From Nocardioides sp. NBC_00368 (GTDB taxonomy: Bacteria; Actinomycetota; Actinomycetes; Propionibacteriales; Nocardioidaceae), in the NCBI RefSeq assembly GCF_036090055.1, contig NZ_CP107970.1, positions 4,418,501 through 4,482,500 on the forward strand: a stretch of DNA of 64,000 bases. Reading direction: 5' to 3'. Numbering within the stretch: position 1 is the first letter of the stretch; every line of letters starts with the position of its first letter. Shown in pieces: positions 32,916-40,902 of this stretch. Made by a program: the position numbers and the translations under genes. A model generated the notes under the pieces. That model was not told the origin of the DNA. It worked only from the letters and a program-made list of their open reading frames with translations, and did no database searches.

Positions 32916-33889
32916 CCACCCACGACCGCCCGAGCCGAGCCGAGCTGCACGACCGGCCCGGCCAGCTGAGGGGCACCTCCTGGGAGCTCTTCGAGGACCC
33001 CTGGCGCGGCACCCCGTCGTTCGCGGACGAGCAGGCCGTGGTCGCGGCCGCGGGCCTCGTCCAGCTGGGGGAGGCCTTCGGGCTGGACTACCCGGTCAAC
33101 GCGTTCATGCCCGGGATGTCCCAGGCCAGGAAGCCGGCCGAGCACGTCATCTACGCCAACCACCCGGCTCACCGCGACGACCATCTCGACGGCTACTACC
33201 TCCAGTCCTCGACCCAGATCGACGGGTTGCGCCACCGGCGGGCCGACGACGCCGGGTTCTACGCCGGAACCCCCGACGAGCTGATCGTCCCGGGCACCGA
33301 GGAGATCGGCATCCAGGTCTGGGCCGACCGCCCCATCGTCAGTCGCGGCGTCCTCGTGGACATCGCCGGTCTCCTCGCCCGGCGCGAGGAGACGCTCGAC
33401 CACGAGGGCGGCCAGCCGATCCCGTACGACTACATCGACCAGGCCCTCACCGCGCAGGCGATCGAGCTGCGTGCCGGTGACGTCGTCATGCTCCACACCG
33501 GGTGGTGCGAGTGGTTCCTCGAGCTCACCGCCGAGCAGAAGCTGGCCCAGCAGGCCCTCCGCCGCGCCACCGGCATCGCGCAGAGCGAGGAGGTGCTCGA
33601 CTGGGCCTGGGACACCGGCCTGGCGCTGCTCGCCGCGGACACCTTCGCCGTCGAGTGCCTGCCGCCCGTCCCCGACTCACCGTTCCTCCGGTCGGCGCCC
33701 AACGACCGCGGGATGATGCACCAGGAGTTCCTCGCCAAGCTCGGCATGCCGCTCGGTGAGCTGTGGCGGCTCGGGCCGCTGGCACGCCGCATGGACCAGC
33801 TGCAGCGGTGGGAGGCCTTCCTCAGCGTCAAGCCGCTCAACGTCACCGGGGCCACCGGCTCGCCGGCCAACGCCGTCGCCATCATCTGA
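32912..33889 (+). CDS. Cyclase family protein (kynurenine-formamidase-like hydrolase)
   Basis: The 325-residue protein belongs to the PF04199 cyclase family of metal-dependent hydrolases. The family metal motif HxGTHxDxxxH is changed: near residues 85-110 it reads YLQSSTQIDGLRHRR, so the Asp and His remain but the usual leading HTGTH is replaced. LPPVPDSPFLRSAPNDRG lies near 250. Members open lactones, amides or imides. It ends the tct operon and may be a ring- or amide-opening step. Confidence 0.82.
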   Translation: MTTHDRPSRAELHDRPGQLRGTSWELFEDPWRGTPSFADEQAVVAAAGLVQLGEAFGLDYPVNAFMPGMSQARKPAEHVIYANHPAHRDDHLDGYYLQSSTQIDGLRHRRADDAGFYAGTPDELIVPGTEEIGIQVWADRPIVSRGVLVDIAGLLARREETLDHEGGQPIPYDYIDQALTAQAIELRAGDVVMLHTGWCEWFLELTAEQKLAQQALRRATGIAQSEEVLDWAWDTGLALLAADTFAVECLPPVPDSPFLRSAPNDRGMMHQEFLAKLGMPLGELWRLGPLARRMDQLQRWEAFLSVKPLNVTGATGSPANAVAII

Positions 33890-33946
33890 CCGCCCCCGTA
33901 GGTTGGAGGCGTACGCAGCCGTCACCTGAGCGAGGGGAGGGATCTC

Positions 33947-34657
33947 GTGCGCCGCTGGGTGCGCCGGTCCTTGTGGGACGTGGTCCCGCGCGATCACCGT
34001 CAGAGCGACGCCGGTCTGCGCCGCCGCCAGGTGGTCACGGCCGGCTTCGGGGTGCTCGGGGCGATCGTGCTCGGTGTCTCGCTGCGCATCGAGCCGGGCA
34101 GCGTCTGGTTCTACCCGGCCGCCCTCGCTCTCGCCGGGGTGTGGGCCGTCGGTGCCTTCGCGTCCGGACCGCTGCACCTCGGACGGATCGGCGCCTGGGC
34201 CCGGGGTCGGCCGACGGGCGAGCATCGGTTCGTACGTCCGGTGCTGTCGCCGATCCTGCTCGGTCTGGGTCTGGCGGGCATCTTCGTGATCGGCGGTCTC
34301 GTCGTGCGCGAGATCGACTGGCTGGACCGGCAGGTGCGCTCGGTGCTCGACTTCGCCGACCAGGGCTCGCTGCCGGTCCTCGTCGTGGTGACGGCCGTCA
34401 ACGGAGTGGCGGAGGAGCTGTTCTTCCGGGGCGCCGTCTACGCCGCCCTGCCCCGCCACGCCGTCGCCTGGACGTCGGTGGCCTACGTGATCGCGACGCT
34501 GGCGACCGGCAACGTGATGCTGGCCTTCGCGGCGATCCTGCTCGGGGTCGTGGTCGGGCTCGAGCGGCGCGCCTCCGGCGGCGTGCTCGCGCCGATCCTC
34601 ACCCACTGCGCGTGGTCGCTGTCGATGCTGCTCGCGCTGCCACTGCTCTTCGGCTGA
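33947..34657 (+). CDS. CPBP family intramembrane metalloprotease
   Basis: The 236-residue membrane protein has seven or eight helices and the CPBP/Abi motif EELFFRG (about residues 159-165) followed by a later helix with LTHCAWS (about 219-225), which supplies His. Such proteins are membrane proteases linked to prenyl-protein processing or bacteriocin immunity. GTG 33947 follows GAGGGGAGGGAT. It lies 57 bases after the cyclase gene with a new ribosome site and may be a separate unit. Confidence 0.82.
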   Translation: MRRWVRRSLWDVVPRDHRQSDAGLRRRQVVTAGFGVLGAIVLGVSLRIEPGSVWFYPAALALAGVWAVGAFASGPLHLGRIGAWARGRPTGEHRFVRPVLSPILLGLGLAGIFVIGGLVVREIDWLDRQVRSVLDFADQGSLPVLVVVTAVNGVAEELFFRGAVYAALPRHAVAWTSVAYVIATLATGNVMLAFAAILLGVVVGLERRASGGVLAPILTHCAWSLSMLLALPLLFG

Positions 34658-34673
34658 GGAGACCGGCGGCGCC

Positions 34674-35582
34674 TCAGAGCGTGTTCTGGTCGGCCAGCCG
34701 TTCGGCCAGTGCGCGACGTACGGCCTCCCGATAGGGCAGCGGATCGCCGGGCACCACGTCGAGGATGCGCCGGTCGTGCACGACGACCTCGGTGGTCATG
34801 GAGTCGATCAGGTTGCGCCCGGTGGTCACGTCGATGTCGGTCACCAGCGCCAGCCAGTACGACGACAGCCGGGGCGTCAGCACCGGCACGGGGACGACGG
34901 GGATCGATCGGCCGTTGGCGACCTCGGAGGCGACGGTCAGCATGTCGAGGTACGTCATCGCCTCGGGGCCGCCGATCTCGAAGACCTCGCCGATCGCGTC
35001 CTGGTTGTCGATGACACCGGCGAGATAGCGGATCACGTCGTCGACGGCGATCGGCTGGGTGCGGGTGGCCGTCCACCTCGGCACCACCATGGCAGGGAGG
35101 TTCTTGACCAGCTGCCGGGTCAGCTCCCAGGAGACGCCACCGTGGCCGACGACGATCGCGGCCCGCAGCGTCGTGACGGGCACGCCGGACTCACCGAGCA
35201 GGGACTCGACCTCACGTCGCGAGCGCAGGTGGGGTGACAGATCGCCGTCGTCACCGAGCCCGCCGAGATAGATGATCTGGCGCACCCCGGCCCGGGCCGC
35301 GGCGGCACCGAAGGAGCGGGCGGCCCGGGCGTCGCGCTCCTCGAAGTCGTCGTGGTCGAGCGAGTGCACCAGATAGACGGCGACGTCGGCGCCCTCGAGC
35401 GCGGCCGGCAGCGAGGCGGGGTCGTTCACGTCGGCGCCCACCGGTTCACCGGGGCCGTCGTAGTCGTCCGGCCGCCGGGTCATCGCCCGTACCTTGGTGC
35501 CGCGTTCGGTCAGCTCCGCGACCAGTCGTCGGCCGATGAACCCGGTCGCGCCGGTGACGAGCACGGTGGTCGAGGTCTCCAT
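34674..35582 (-). CDS. NAD(P)-binding epimerase/NmrA-like protein
   Basis: The 302-residue atypical short-chain dehydrogenase has the TGATGFIGRRL nucleotide motif (about residues 10-20) and AVDVIRYLAG-like segments near 180, with the SDR signature HSLDHDDFEERDARAARSF near 75-93. The Tyr-x3-Lys catalytic pair is not evident, as in NmrA-type sensors or C-terminal-extended reductases. The substrate is unknown. It is convergent with the CPBP gene. Confidence 0.8.
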   Translation of the reverse strand: METSTTVLVTGATGFIGRRLVAELTERGTKVRAMTRRPDDYDGPGEPVGADVNDPASLPAALEGADVAVYLVHSLDHDDFEERDARAARSFGAAAARAGVRQIIYLGGLGDDGDLSPHLRSRREVESLLGESGVPVTTLRAAIVVGHGGVSWELTRQLVKNLPAMVVPRWTATRTQPIAVDDVIRYLAGVIDNQDAIGEVFEIGGPEAMTYLDMLTVASEVANGRSIPVVPVPVLTPRLSSYWLALVTDIDVTTGRNLIDSMTTEVVVHDRRILDVVPGDPLPYREAVRRALAERLADQNTL

Positions 35583-35603
35583 GGGTCGAGCCTACGGACG
35601 TCG

Positions 35604-35972
35604 TCAGACCGGACGGCAGTCCTGGCCGCAGCCCTCCTCGGGGATCGGTCCGGATGCGTGCGACGCCGGCCGATGCAGCACGGCGCCGGTCGGCGTCACC
35701 AGGACGTCGGATCCCTCGACGCGACCGGTTCCGTCGACGATCAGCGCGTGGTCGCGCGGCGTGAGCGGGGCGTACGTCAGGGTGAGCACCGGGTTGGTGG
35801 CGAGGTTCGTGCGCGTGCCGCCGCCGGGATCGGAGATCCGGAGGGACGAGCCCTCGACGACCGGGTCCACGACCACGACCTTGATCCGCTCACCCGCCGT
35901 GGTCAGCAGGAACCCGCTGCCGAAGCGCTCGAGCGTGGCGGCGAGATCGGACAGTGCGACCGGGATGCTCAT
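35604..35972 (-). CDS. Pyridoxamine 5'-phosphate oxidase-like (PPOX) protein
   Basis: The 122-residue split-barrel protein begins MSIPVALSDLAATLERFGSGFLLTTAGERIKVVVVDP and has NLATNPVLTLTYAPL near residue 57, the usual FMN- or F420-barrel core. It ends in a Cys-containing tail (EEGCGQDCRPV), uncommon for the fold. The start at 35972 matches the homology. It is divergent from the patatin gene. Confidence 0.78.
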   Translation of the reverse strand: MSIPVALSDLAATLERFGSGFLLTTAGERIKVVVVDPVVEGSSLRISDPGGGTRTNLATNPVLTLTYAPLTPRDHALIVDGTGRVEGSDVLVTPTGAVLHRPASHASGPIPEEGCGQDCRPV

Positions 35973-36030
35973 ATCCGGCACCTTAGTCCGACGTCCGGAG
36001 CGCCCGCGGGGCATCGGGGATCATGGGGGC

Positions 36031-36951
36031 ATGGCGATGGTTGGCAAGCAGGTGGCGCTCGCCCTGGGGGCAGGCGGCGCACGGGGCTACGCCCACCTGG
36101 GCGTCGTACAGGAGCTGCGGGCGCGGGGACACGAGATCGTGGCGGTCGCGGGCACCTCGATGGGGGCGCTGGTCGGCGGCCTGGTCGCAGCCGGCAAGGA
36201 CGAGGAGTTCGCCGGTTGGGCGACGGCGTTGCGGCAGATCGACGTGCTGCGACTGCTCGACCCGAAGTGGCGAGCAGGCGGTGCGTTCAACGCCGAGGGC
36301 GTCGTCGCGGAGCTGGAGAACCTGCTGGGCGAGCAGCTCATCGAGGATCTGCCCGTCCCGTTCACTGCGATCGCGACCGACCTCGAGTCGCACCGCGAGG
36401 TGTGGTTCCAGCGCGGCCCGCTGGTCAAGGCGATCCGGGCCTCGATCGGCATCCCCGGCGTCTTCATGCCGGTGATGTGGAACGGCCGGGTGCTCGTCGA
36501 CGGCGGCCTGCTCAACCCGCTGCCGATGGACCCGACCGCCGCCACCCCGGCCGACCTGACCATCGCGGTCTCGTTGCAGGGTCGGCGCACCCAGCGCGGG
36601 ACGCAAGCACCGGCGGTCGAGAATTCTGCCGCGGTCACTGCCGATGAGGAGGGTACGACGGTCCTCCGGCGGCTCCGCGACAAGCTGGGCGTCGGCGGCG
36701 AGACGACCAGGGCCCCGAAGGCGGAGCCGAGCCGCGCTCAGCCTGATCTGCGCATCGCCGATGTGATGACGCTGTCCTGGGAGGTGATGCAGGAGATGGT
36801 CGCGCGCTACCGGCTGGCAGGGCTGCCGCCCGACGTCCTGATCACCGTCCCGGCCGACGCCGCCCGCACGCTCGACTTCCATCGCGCCGCCGAGATGATC
36901 GAGCTCGGCCGGCAGTTGACGGCCAAAGCGCTCGACGACGCCGGCTGCTGA
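36031..36951 (+). CDS. Patatin-like phospholipase
   Basis: The 306-residue protein has the full patatin set: oxyanion GAGGARGYAHLG (about residues 12-23), nucleophile GTSMG (about 44-48) and the DGGLLNP motif with catalytic Asp (about 157-163). It is a Ser-Asp dyad lipid acyl hydrolase of the RssA/YchK type, in the cytoplasm or on the inner membrane face. The first of two close ATGs is used. Confidence 0.92.
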   Translation: MAMVGKQVALALGAGGARGYAHLGVVQELRARGHEIVAVAGTSMGALVGGLVAAGKDEEFAGWATALRQIDVLRLLDPKWRAGGAFNAEGVVAELENLLGEQLIEDLPVPFTAIATDLESHREVWFQRGPLVKAIRASIGIPGVFMPVMWNGRVLVDGGLLNPLPMDPTAATPADLTIAVSLQGRRTQRGTQAPAVENSAAVTADEEGTTVLRRLRDKLGVGGETTRAPKAEPSRAQPDLRIADVMTLSWEVMQEMVARYRLAGLPPDVLITVPADAARTLDFHRAAEMIELGRQLTAKALDDAGC

Positions 36952-36985
36952 GGCTGTCGAGACCCGGCGGCGTACCCTGCCTCCG

Positions 36986-37762
36986 ATGAGCACCTATCGG
37001 TCCGACTGCTCCCGCTGTGCGGGCCTGTGCTGCGTGGCGCTTCCCTTCGCCCGCTCGGCGGACTTTCCGGAGGACAAGGCCGGCGGTGACCCGTGCCGCC
37101 ACCTCGGGCCCGACTTCGGGTGCGGGATCCACGACCAGCTGCGCGAGCGCGGGTATGCCGGGTGCACCGTGTTCGAGTGCTTCGGCGCAGGTCAGCAGGT
37201 CACCCAGGTGACCTTCCGCGGCGCGGACTGGCGCACCGAGCCGGCGTCGCGGCAGGAGATGTTCGACGTCTTCGCCGTGATGCGGCAGCTGCACGAGATG
37301 CTGGCGCTGCTCGAGGAGGCCGGCGGACGAAGCTCATCATCCGACCTCGTCGAGCTGGCCGAGCAGGTCTCCACCGCGGCCGGCGGCTCCGCCGGCCAAG
37401 TGCTCGCCACCGACGTCGGCGCACTTCGTTCGGCGGTCGGGGGCGTGCTCCGCCGGGTGAGCGCAGAGGTACGCCGCCCCGCAGGCCAGGCGCTGGCGGG
37501 TGCCGACCTGCTCGGTCGTGATCTGCGCCGGAGAGACCTGCGTCGTGCCGACCTCAGGGGCGCTCTCCTGGTGGCCGCCGACCTGCGCGGCGTCGATCTC
37601 ACCGACGCCGACCTGCTCGGCGCGGACCTCCGGGACGCGGCCGTCGCGGGCGCGGACCTCTCTCGGGCACTCTTCCTCAGCCAGGCGCAGGTCAATGCCC
37701 TGCGAGGAGACGGGAGCACCCGCCTGCCCGCAGGGCACGACCGGCCCGCCCACTGGGGCTAG
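36986..37762 (+). CDS. Cys-rich (YkgJ-like) and pentapeptide-repeat fusion protein
   Basis: The 258-residue protein starts with a Cys-rich domain (about residues 1-75): CSRCAGLCC, then Cys at DPCRHL, FGCGIHD, AGCTVFEC, a pattern of YkgJ-type iron/zinc-chelating proteins. A helical linker (about 85-165) leads to about eleven pentapeptide repeats of A(D/N)LxG type (about 169-230), which form a right-handed beta helix. The gene is 34 bases after the patatin gene and may be co-transcribed. The function is unknown. Confidence 0.82.
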   Translation: MSTYRSDCSRCAGLCCVALPFARSADFPEDKAGGDPCRHLGPDFGCGIHDQLRERGYAGCTVFECFGAGQQVTQVTFRGADWRTEPASRQEMFDVFAVMRQLHEMLALLEEAGGRSSSSDLVELAEQVSTAAGGSAGQVLATDVGALRSAVGGVLRRVSAEVRRPAGQALAGADLLGRDLRRRDLRRADLRGALLVAADLRGVDLTDADLLGADLRDAAVAGADLSRALFLSQAQVNALRGDGSTRLPAGHDRPAHWG

Positions 37763-37766
37763 GGGA

Positions 37767-38813
37767 TCAGCCCAGCGTGGCCGTGTCGATCACGAAGCGG
37801 TAGCGCACGTCGGAGGCCAGGACCCGGGCGTACGCCTCGTTGATCTGGTCCGCCGAGATGACCTCGACGTCGGCGCCGAGGCCGTGCTCGGCGCAGAAGT
37901 CGAGCATCTCCTGGGTCAGCGGGATGCCGCCGATCATCGAGCCTGCGAAGTTGCGGCGGTTGGTGAGCAGCGAGAACACGTTGACGCTCAGCGGCTCGGC
38001 CGGGGCGCCGACGTTGACCATGGTGCCGTCCACGGCGAGCAGCCCCAGGTAGTCGTCGACCGGGATCGGGGCGCTGACCGTGTTCACGATCAGGTCGAAG
38101 CTGTTCTTCAGCGTCTCGAACGTCGCCGGGTCCGAGGTGGCGTAGTAGTGGTCGGCGCCGAGCCGGAGACCGTCCTCCTGCTTCTTCAGCGACTGCGACA
38201 GCACCGTGACCTCGGCGCCCATCGCGTGGGCGATCTTGACGCCCATGTGGCCGAGACCGCCGAGCCCGACGACGGCCACCTTCTTGCCGGGGCCGGCGCC
38301 CCACCGCTTCAGCGGGGCGTACGTCGTGATGCCCGCGCACAGCAGCGGCGTGGCAGCCGCGGGGTCGAGGCCCTCCGGCACCTTGAGCGCGAAGTGGGCG
38401 TCGACGACGACGTGGGTGGAGTAGCCACCCTGGGTGAAGGAGCCGTCACGGTCCTTCGCGGCGTACGTCCCGACAGCGCCGCCGGGGGTCGAGCAGTGCT
38501 GCTCATCGCCGTTGCGGCAGTTGTCGCAATCGCGACACGAGTTGACGAAGCAGCCGACGCCGACGCGGTCGCCGACCTTGTGCTCGGTGACCGCGGAGCC
38601 GACCTCGGTGACGCGGCCGACGATCTCGTGGCCCGGGACGACCGGGAACGGCTGCGGGCCCCAGTCGCCGTTGACGGTGTGGATGTCGGAGTGGCAGATG
38701 CCGGCGTACTCGATCGCGATGAGGACGTCGTTCGCGCCGACCGGGCGGCGCTCGATGGTGGTCGGGGCCAGCGGCTCGCCGGCGGAGGGGGCTGCGTACG
38801 CGTTGACGCGCAT
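37767..38813 (-). CDS. Zinc-dependent NAD(P) alcohol dehydrogenase (AdhC/YahK type)
   Basis: The 348-residue enzyme has catalytic zinc ligands in GICHSD (Cys about residue 40) and GHE (about 61-63), the four-Cys structural zinc site CRDCDNCRNGDEQHC (about 93-107) and the nucleotide motif GLGGLGHMG (about 178-186). It reduces aldehydes or oxidises alcohols; relatives are broad aldehyde reductases. It lies 32 bases downstream of a MerR gene on the same strand, behind a MerR-type operator, so it is probably induced by aldehyde or redox stress. Confidence 0.93.
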   Translation of the reverse strand: MRVNAYAAPSAGEPLAPTTIERRPVGANDVLIAIEYAGICHSDIHTVNGDWGPQPFPVVPGHEIVGRVTEVGSAVTEHKVGDRVGVGCFVNSCRDCDNCRNGDEQHCSTPGGAVGTYAAKDRDGSFTQGGYSTHVVVDAHFALKVPEGLDPAAATPLLCAGITTYAPLKRWGAGPGKKVAVVGLGGLGHMGVKIAHAMGAEVTVLSQSLKKQEDGLRLGADHYYATSDPATFETLKNSFDLIVNTVSAPIPVDDYLGLLAVDGTMVNVGAPAEPLSVNVFSLLTNRRNFAGSMIGGIPLTQEMLDFCAEHGLGADVEVISADQINEAYARVLASDVRYRFVIDTATLG

Positions 38814-38845
38814 GGATGTTCTCCTGAGTCTGAGATGGGGGTGGA

Positions 38846-39304
38846 TCAGTGGTTCTCGCGGCTGCGGATCTGGCCGGCCAGCGCGTGTGCCTGCTCGCCG
38901 ATCTCATCGGCGCGCGCCTCGTCGCCGGCCGCGACGGCTCGCCAGTAGTCGGTCTTGAGGCCGACGTACGCCCGCCGCAGCTCGAGAAACTCGGCCTCCC
39001 GGGCGAGGTGCGCGGCGTGCTCGGTGAGCATGTCGATCTGCTCGCGCGCGCCGTCGCGGCCGAGACGGCTGTTGCCGACGTACGTCCTCATGTCGTCGAT
39101 CGAGAGGCCGATCGCAGCGAGGCAGGCGACGCCGGTCAGGCGGTCCAGGTCGGACTCGTCGTAGACCCGGTGGCCGCTGCTCGCGCCGCGGCTCACCGGC
39201 TCGATCAGCCCGATCGTCTCGTAGTAGCGCAGCGTGCTGGCCGGCAGTCCGGTCAGCGTCGCCACCTCCCGGATCGTGTAGGTCCGAGTCGTCGATGCAG
39301 TCAC
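38846..39304 (-). CDS. MerR family transcriptional regulator
   Basis: The 152-residue regulator has the MerR helix-turn-helix (about residues 8-75: TIREVATLTGLPASTLRYYETIGLIEPVSR and HRVYDESDLDRL) and a dimerisation helix after it. No cysteine cluster for metal is seen, so it may sense an organic or electrophilic signal as AdhR/NmlR proteins do. It is co-directional with the alcohol dehydrogenase, and a palindrome sits in its promoter, suggesting one autoregulated unit. Confidence 0.9.
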   Translation of the reverse strand: MTASTTRTYTIREVATLTGLPASTLRYYETIGLIEPVSRGASSGHRVYDESDLDRLTGVACLAAIGLSIDDMRTYVGNSRLGRDGAREQIDMLTEHAAHLAREAEFLELRRAYVGLKTDYWRAVAAGDEARADEIGEQAHALAGQIRSRENH

Positions 39305-39320
39305 GTCAAGGACGCTAAGA

Positions 39321-39338
39321 ACTTCAAGTACTTGAAGT
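39321..39338. promoter_or_regulatory. MerR-type operator
   Basis: ACTTCAAGTACTTGAAGT is a perfect 18-base palindrome 17 bases upstream of the merR start. On the minus strand TTGACT (39336-39341) can act as -35 box and TTAGCG 17 bases on as -10, so the palindrome fills the spacer, the position used by MerR activators. Confidence 0.7.
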
Positions 39339-39509
39339 CAAAGGGCAGATTTGTCGATTTGTCTCTCGCCCGCCCGGCGCCCCGATGTGTGACTTCGACC
39401 GCGAGATGAAGCGCCGTGCCGGTGTCGTGCGAGACACTGCTGCACCCGGGCGTCCCGGAGCCGGATCGGGTGACTGTGGACGCACGCCTCGACGACGAAA
39501 GGCTCGGCA

Positions 39510-39983
39510 ATGTCAGTGGTCGATGTGACCGCTCCTTCGGTGGTTCGGCAAGAACAGCTCTTCGAGCAGATCGCCATCCGTCTCCCTGACGAGGTCGACG
39601 GCGATTGGACGATGCTCGTCTTCAACCACCGCAACCTCTCGCGCCTCTTCGACGGTCGTATCGACATCCATCGACCAGGTGGCTACATCGACTACTCCTT
39701 GCCTCCGGACGTGGTCGTCCCGTCGATCGACGAGCTCAGGCGGGTCATGTACCGGCCCGGAAGGGGCACCTGGTTCTCGGGGCAATGGACCATCACCAAC
39801 ATCGGCGGCAACGGCGAGAAGATCTCGGCCAACGCCTCGTTCAATCGCGACGACGAGCCCGTGTGGCGCCGCGTCGTGCACTCCGAGCTGTACGCCCTCG
39901 ACCTCGAAGCCTTTCCGCGCGACGAGGAGAGCATCCCTGACTGGCTCCGTCAGAAGGTCGCCGAGGCACGAAGTGTGTCCTAG
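39510..39983 (+). CDS. YezG-like (DUF600) immunity protein
   Basis: The 157-residue protein has the marks of the YezG/DUF600 immunity family in its second half: GTWFSGQWTITN (about residues 87-98), NASFNRDDEPVW (about 109-120) and LEAFPRDEESIPDWLR (about 136-151). Family members block nuclease or other toxins of polymorphic toxin systems. No toxin gene is seen within several kilobases on either side, so it is an orphan that may protect against toxins of rivals. The local G+C is somewhat lower than in the flanking genes. Confidence 0.75.
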   Translation: MSVVDVTAPSVVRQEQLFEQIAIRLPDEVDGDWTMLVFNHRNLSRLFDGRIDIHRPGGYIDYSLPPDVVVPSIDELRRVMYRPGRGTWFSGQWTITNIGGNGEKISANASFNRDDEPVWRRVVHSELYALDLEAFPRDEESIPDWLRQKVAEARSVS

Positions 39984-40074
39984 AAACACGGTGGGCGGTC
40001 CTTCCTCAGGACCAGCGATCTTGCACTTCTGAAGAGCTCGCTCGGAGCCGTCGAAAAAAGGTCAGAACTTCCGC

Positions 40075-40109
40075 TTGACCTTGACCCAGCGTCAACCCTC
40101 GACGCTATT
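40075..40109 (+). promoter_or_regulatory. Promoter/operator of the DrrAB-like operon
   Basis: TTGACC is repeated at 40075 and 40081; the second forms the palindrome TTGAC-CCAGC-GTCAA (40081-40095). CTATTC (40104-40109) lies 17 bases after TTGACC and could be the -10 box, only four bases before the start codon, so the mRNA may be nearly leaderless. This fits a MerR-controlled promoter. Confidence 0.5.
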
Positions 40110-40113
40110 CGAC

Positions 40114-40902
40114 ATGAACCCGACACCAGCAATCGAGATCGCCGGACTGACCAAGTCCTACGGCGACGTACATGTCCTCCAGGGCGTCGACCTGAGCGTC
40201 GAGAAGGGCAGCATCTTCGCCCTCCTCGGCTCCAACGGCGCCGGCAAGACCACGACCGTGAAGATCCTGACGACGCTCCTCAAGGCGGACGGCGGCCAGG
40301 CGACGGTCAACGGCTTCGACGTCGCGACCCAGGCCCAGGACGTACGCACGTCCATCAGCCTCACCGGCCAGTTCGCCGCCGTCGACGAGATCCTGACCGG
40401 CCGCGAGAACCTCATCCTGATCGCCAAGCTGCTCCGCCAGAAGAACCCGGGGGCGGTCGCCGACGAGCTCCTCGCCCGGTTCTCGCTCACCGAGGCCGGC
40501 AACCGCAAGGTCGCGACGTACTCCGGTGGTATGCGCCGCCGGATCGACATCGCGATGAGCCTCATCGGCAACCCGCCGGTGATCTTCCTCGACGAGCCGA
40601 CCACCGGCCTCGACCCGGAGGCCCGGATCGAGGTGTGGCAGACCGTCAAGGAGCTCGCCGACAACGGCACGACGGTGCTGCTCACCACGCAGTACCTCGA
40701 GGAGGCCGAGCAGCTCGCCGACCGGATCGCGATCCTCCACGAGGGCCGCATCATCGCCAACGGCACCCTCGCCGAGCTCAAGGCGATGTTCCCGCCAGCC
40801 AAGCAGGAGTACGTCGAGAAGCAGCCGTCGCTCGAGGAGATCTTCCTCGCCATCACCGCCAAGTCCAACGGCAAGACCGCCACCCCCGTGAAGGAGTCAT
40901 GA
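40114..40902 (+). CDS. ABC transporter ATP-binding protein (DrrA type)
   Basis: The 262-residue ATPase has Walker A GSNGAGKT (about residues 41-48), signature YSGGMRRRIDIAMSL (about 135-149), Walker B VIFLDEPTTGLDP (about 155-167) and the C-terminal PSLEEIFLAIT found in DrrA-like drug exporters. It powers the following permease; together they should export a drug or lipid-like compound. ATG 40114 begins MNPTPAIEIAGLTKSYG. The two genes overlap by ATGA. Confidence 0.92.
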   Translation: MNPTPAIEIAGLTKSYGDVHVLQGVDLSVEKGSIFALLGSNGAGKTTTVKILTTLLKADGGQATVNGFDVATQAQDVRTSISLTGQFAAVDEILTGRENLILIAKLLRQKNPGAVADELLARFSLTEAGNRKVATYSGGMRRRIDIAMSLIGNPPVIFLDEPTTGLDPEARIEVWQTVKELADNGTTVLLTTQYLEEAEQLADRIAILHEGRIIANGTLAELKAMFPPAKQEYVEKQPSLEEIFLAITAKSNGKTATPVKES

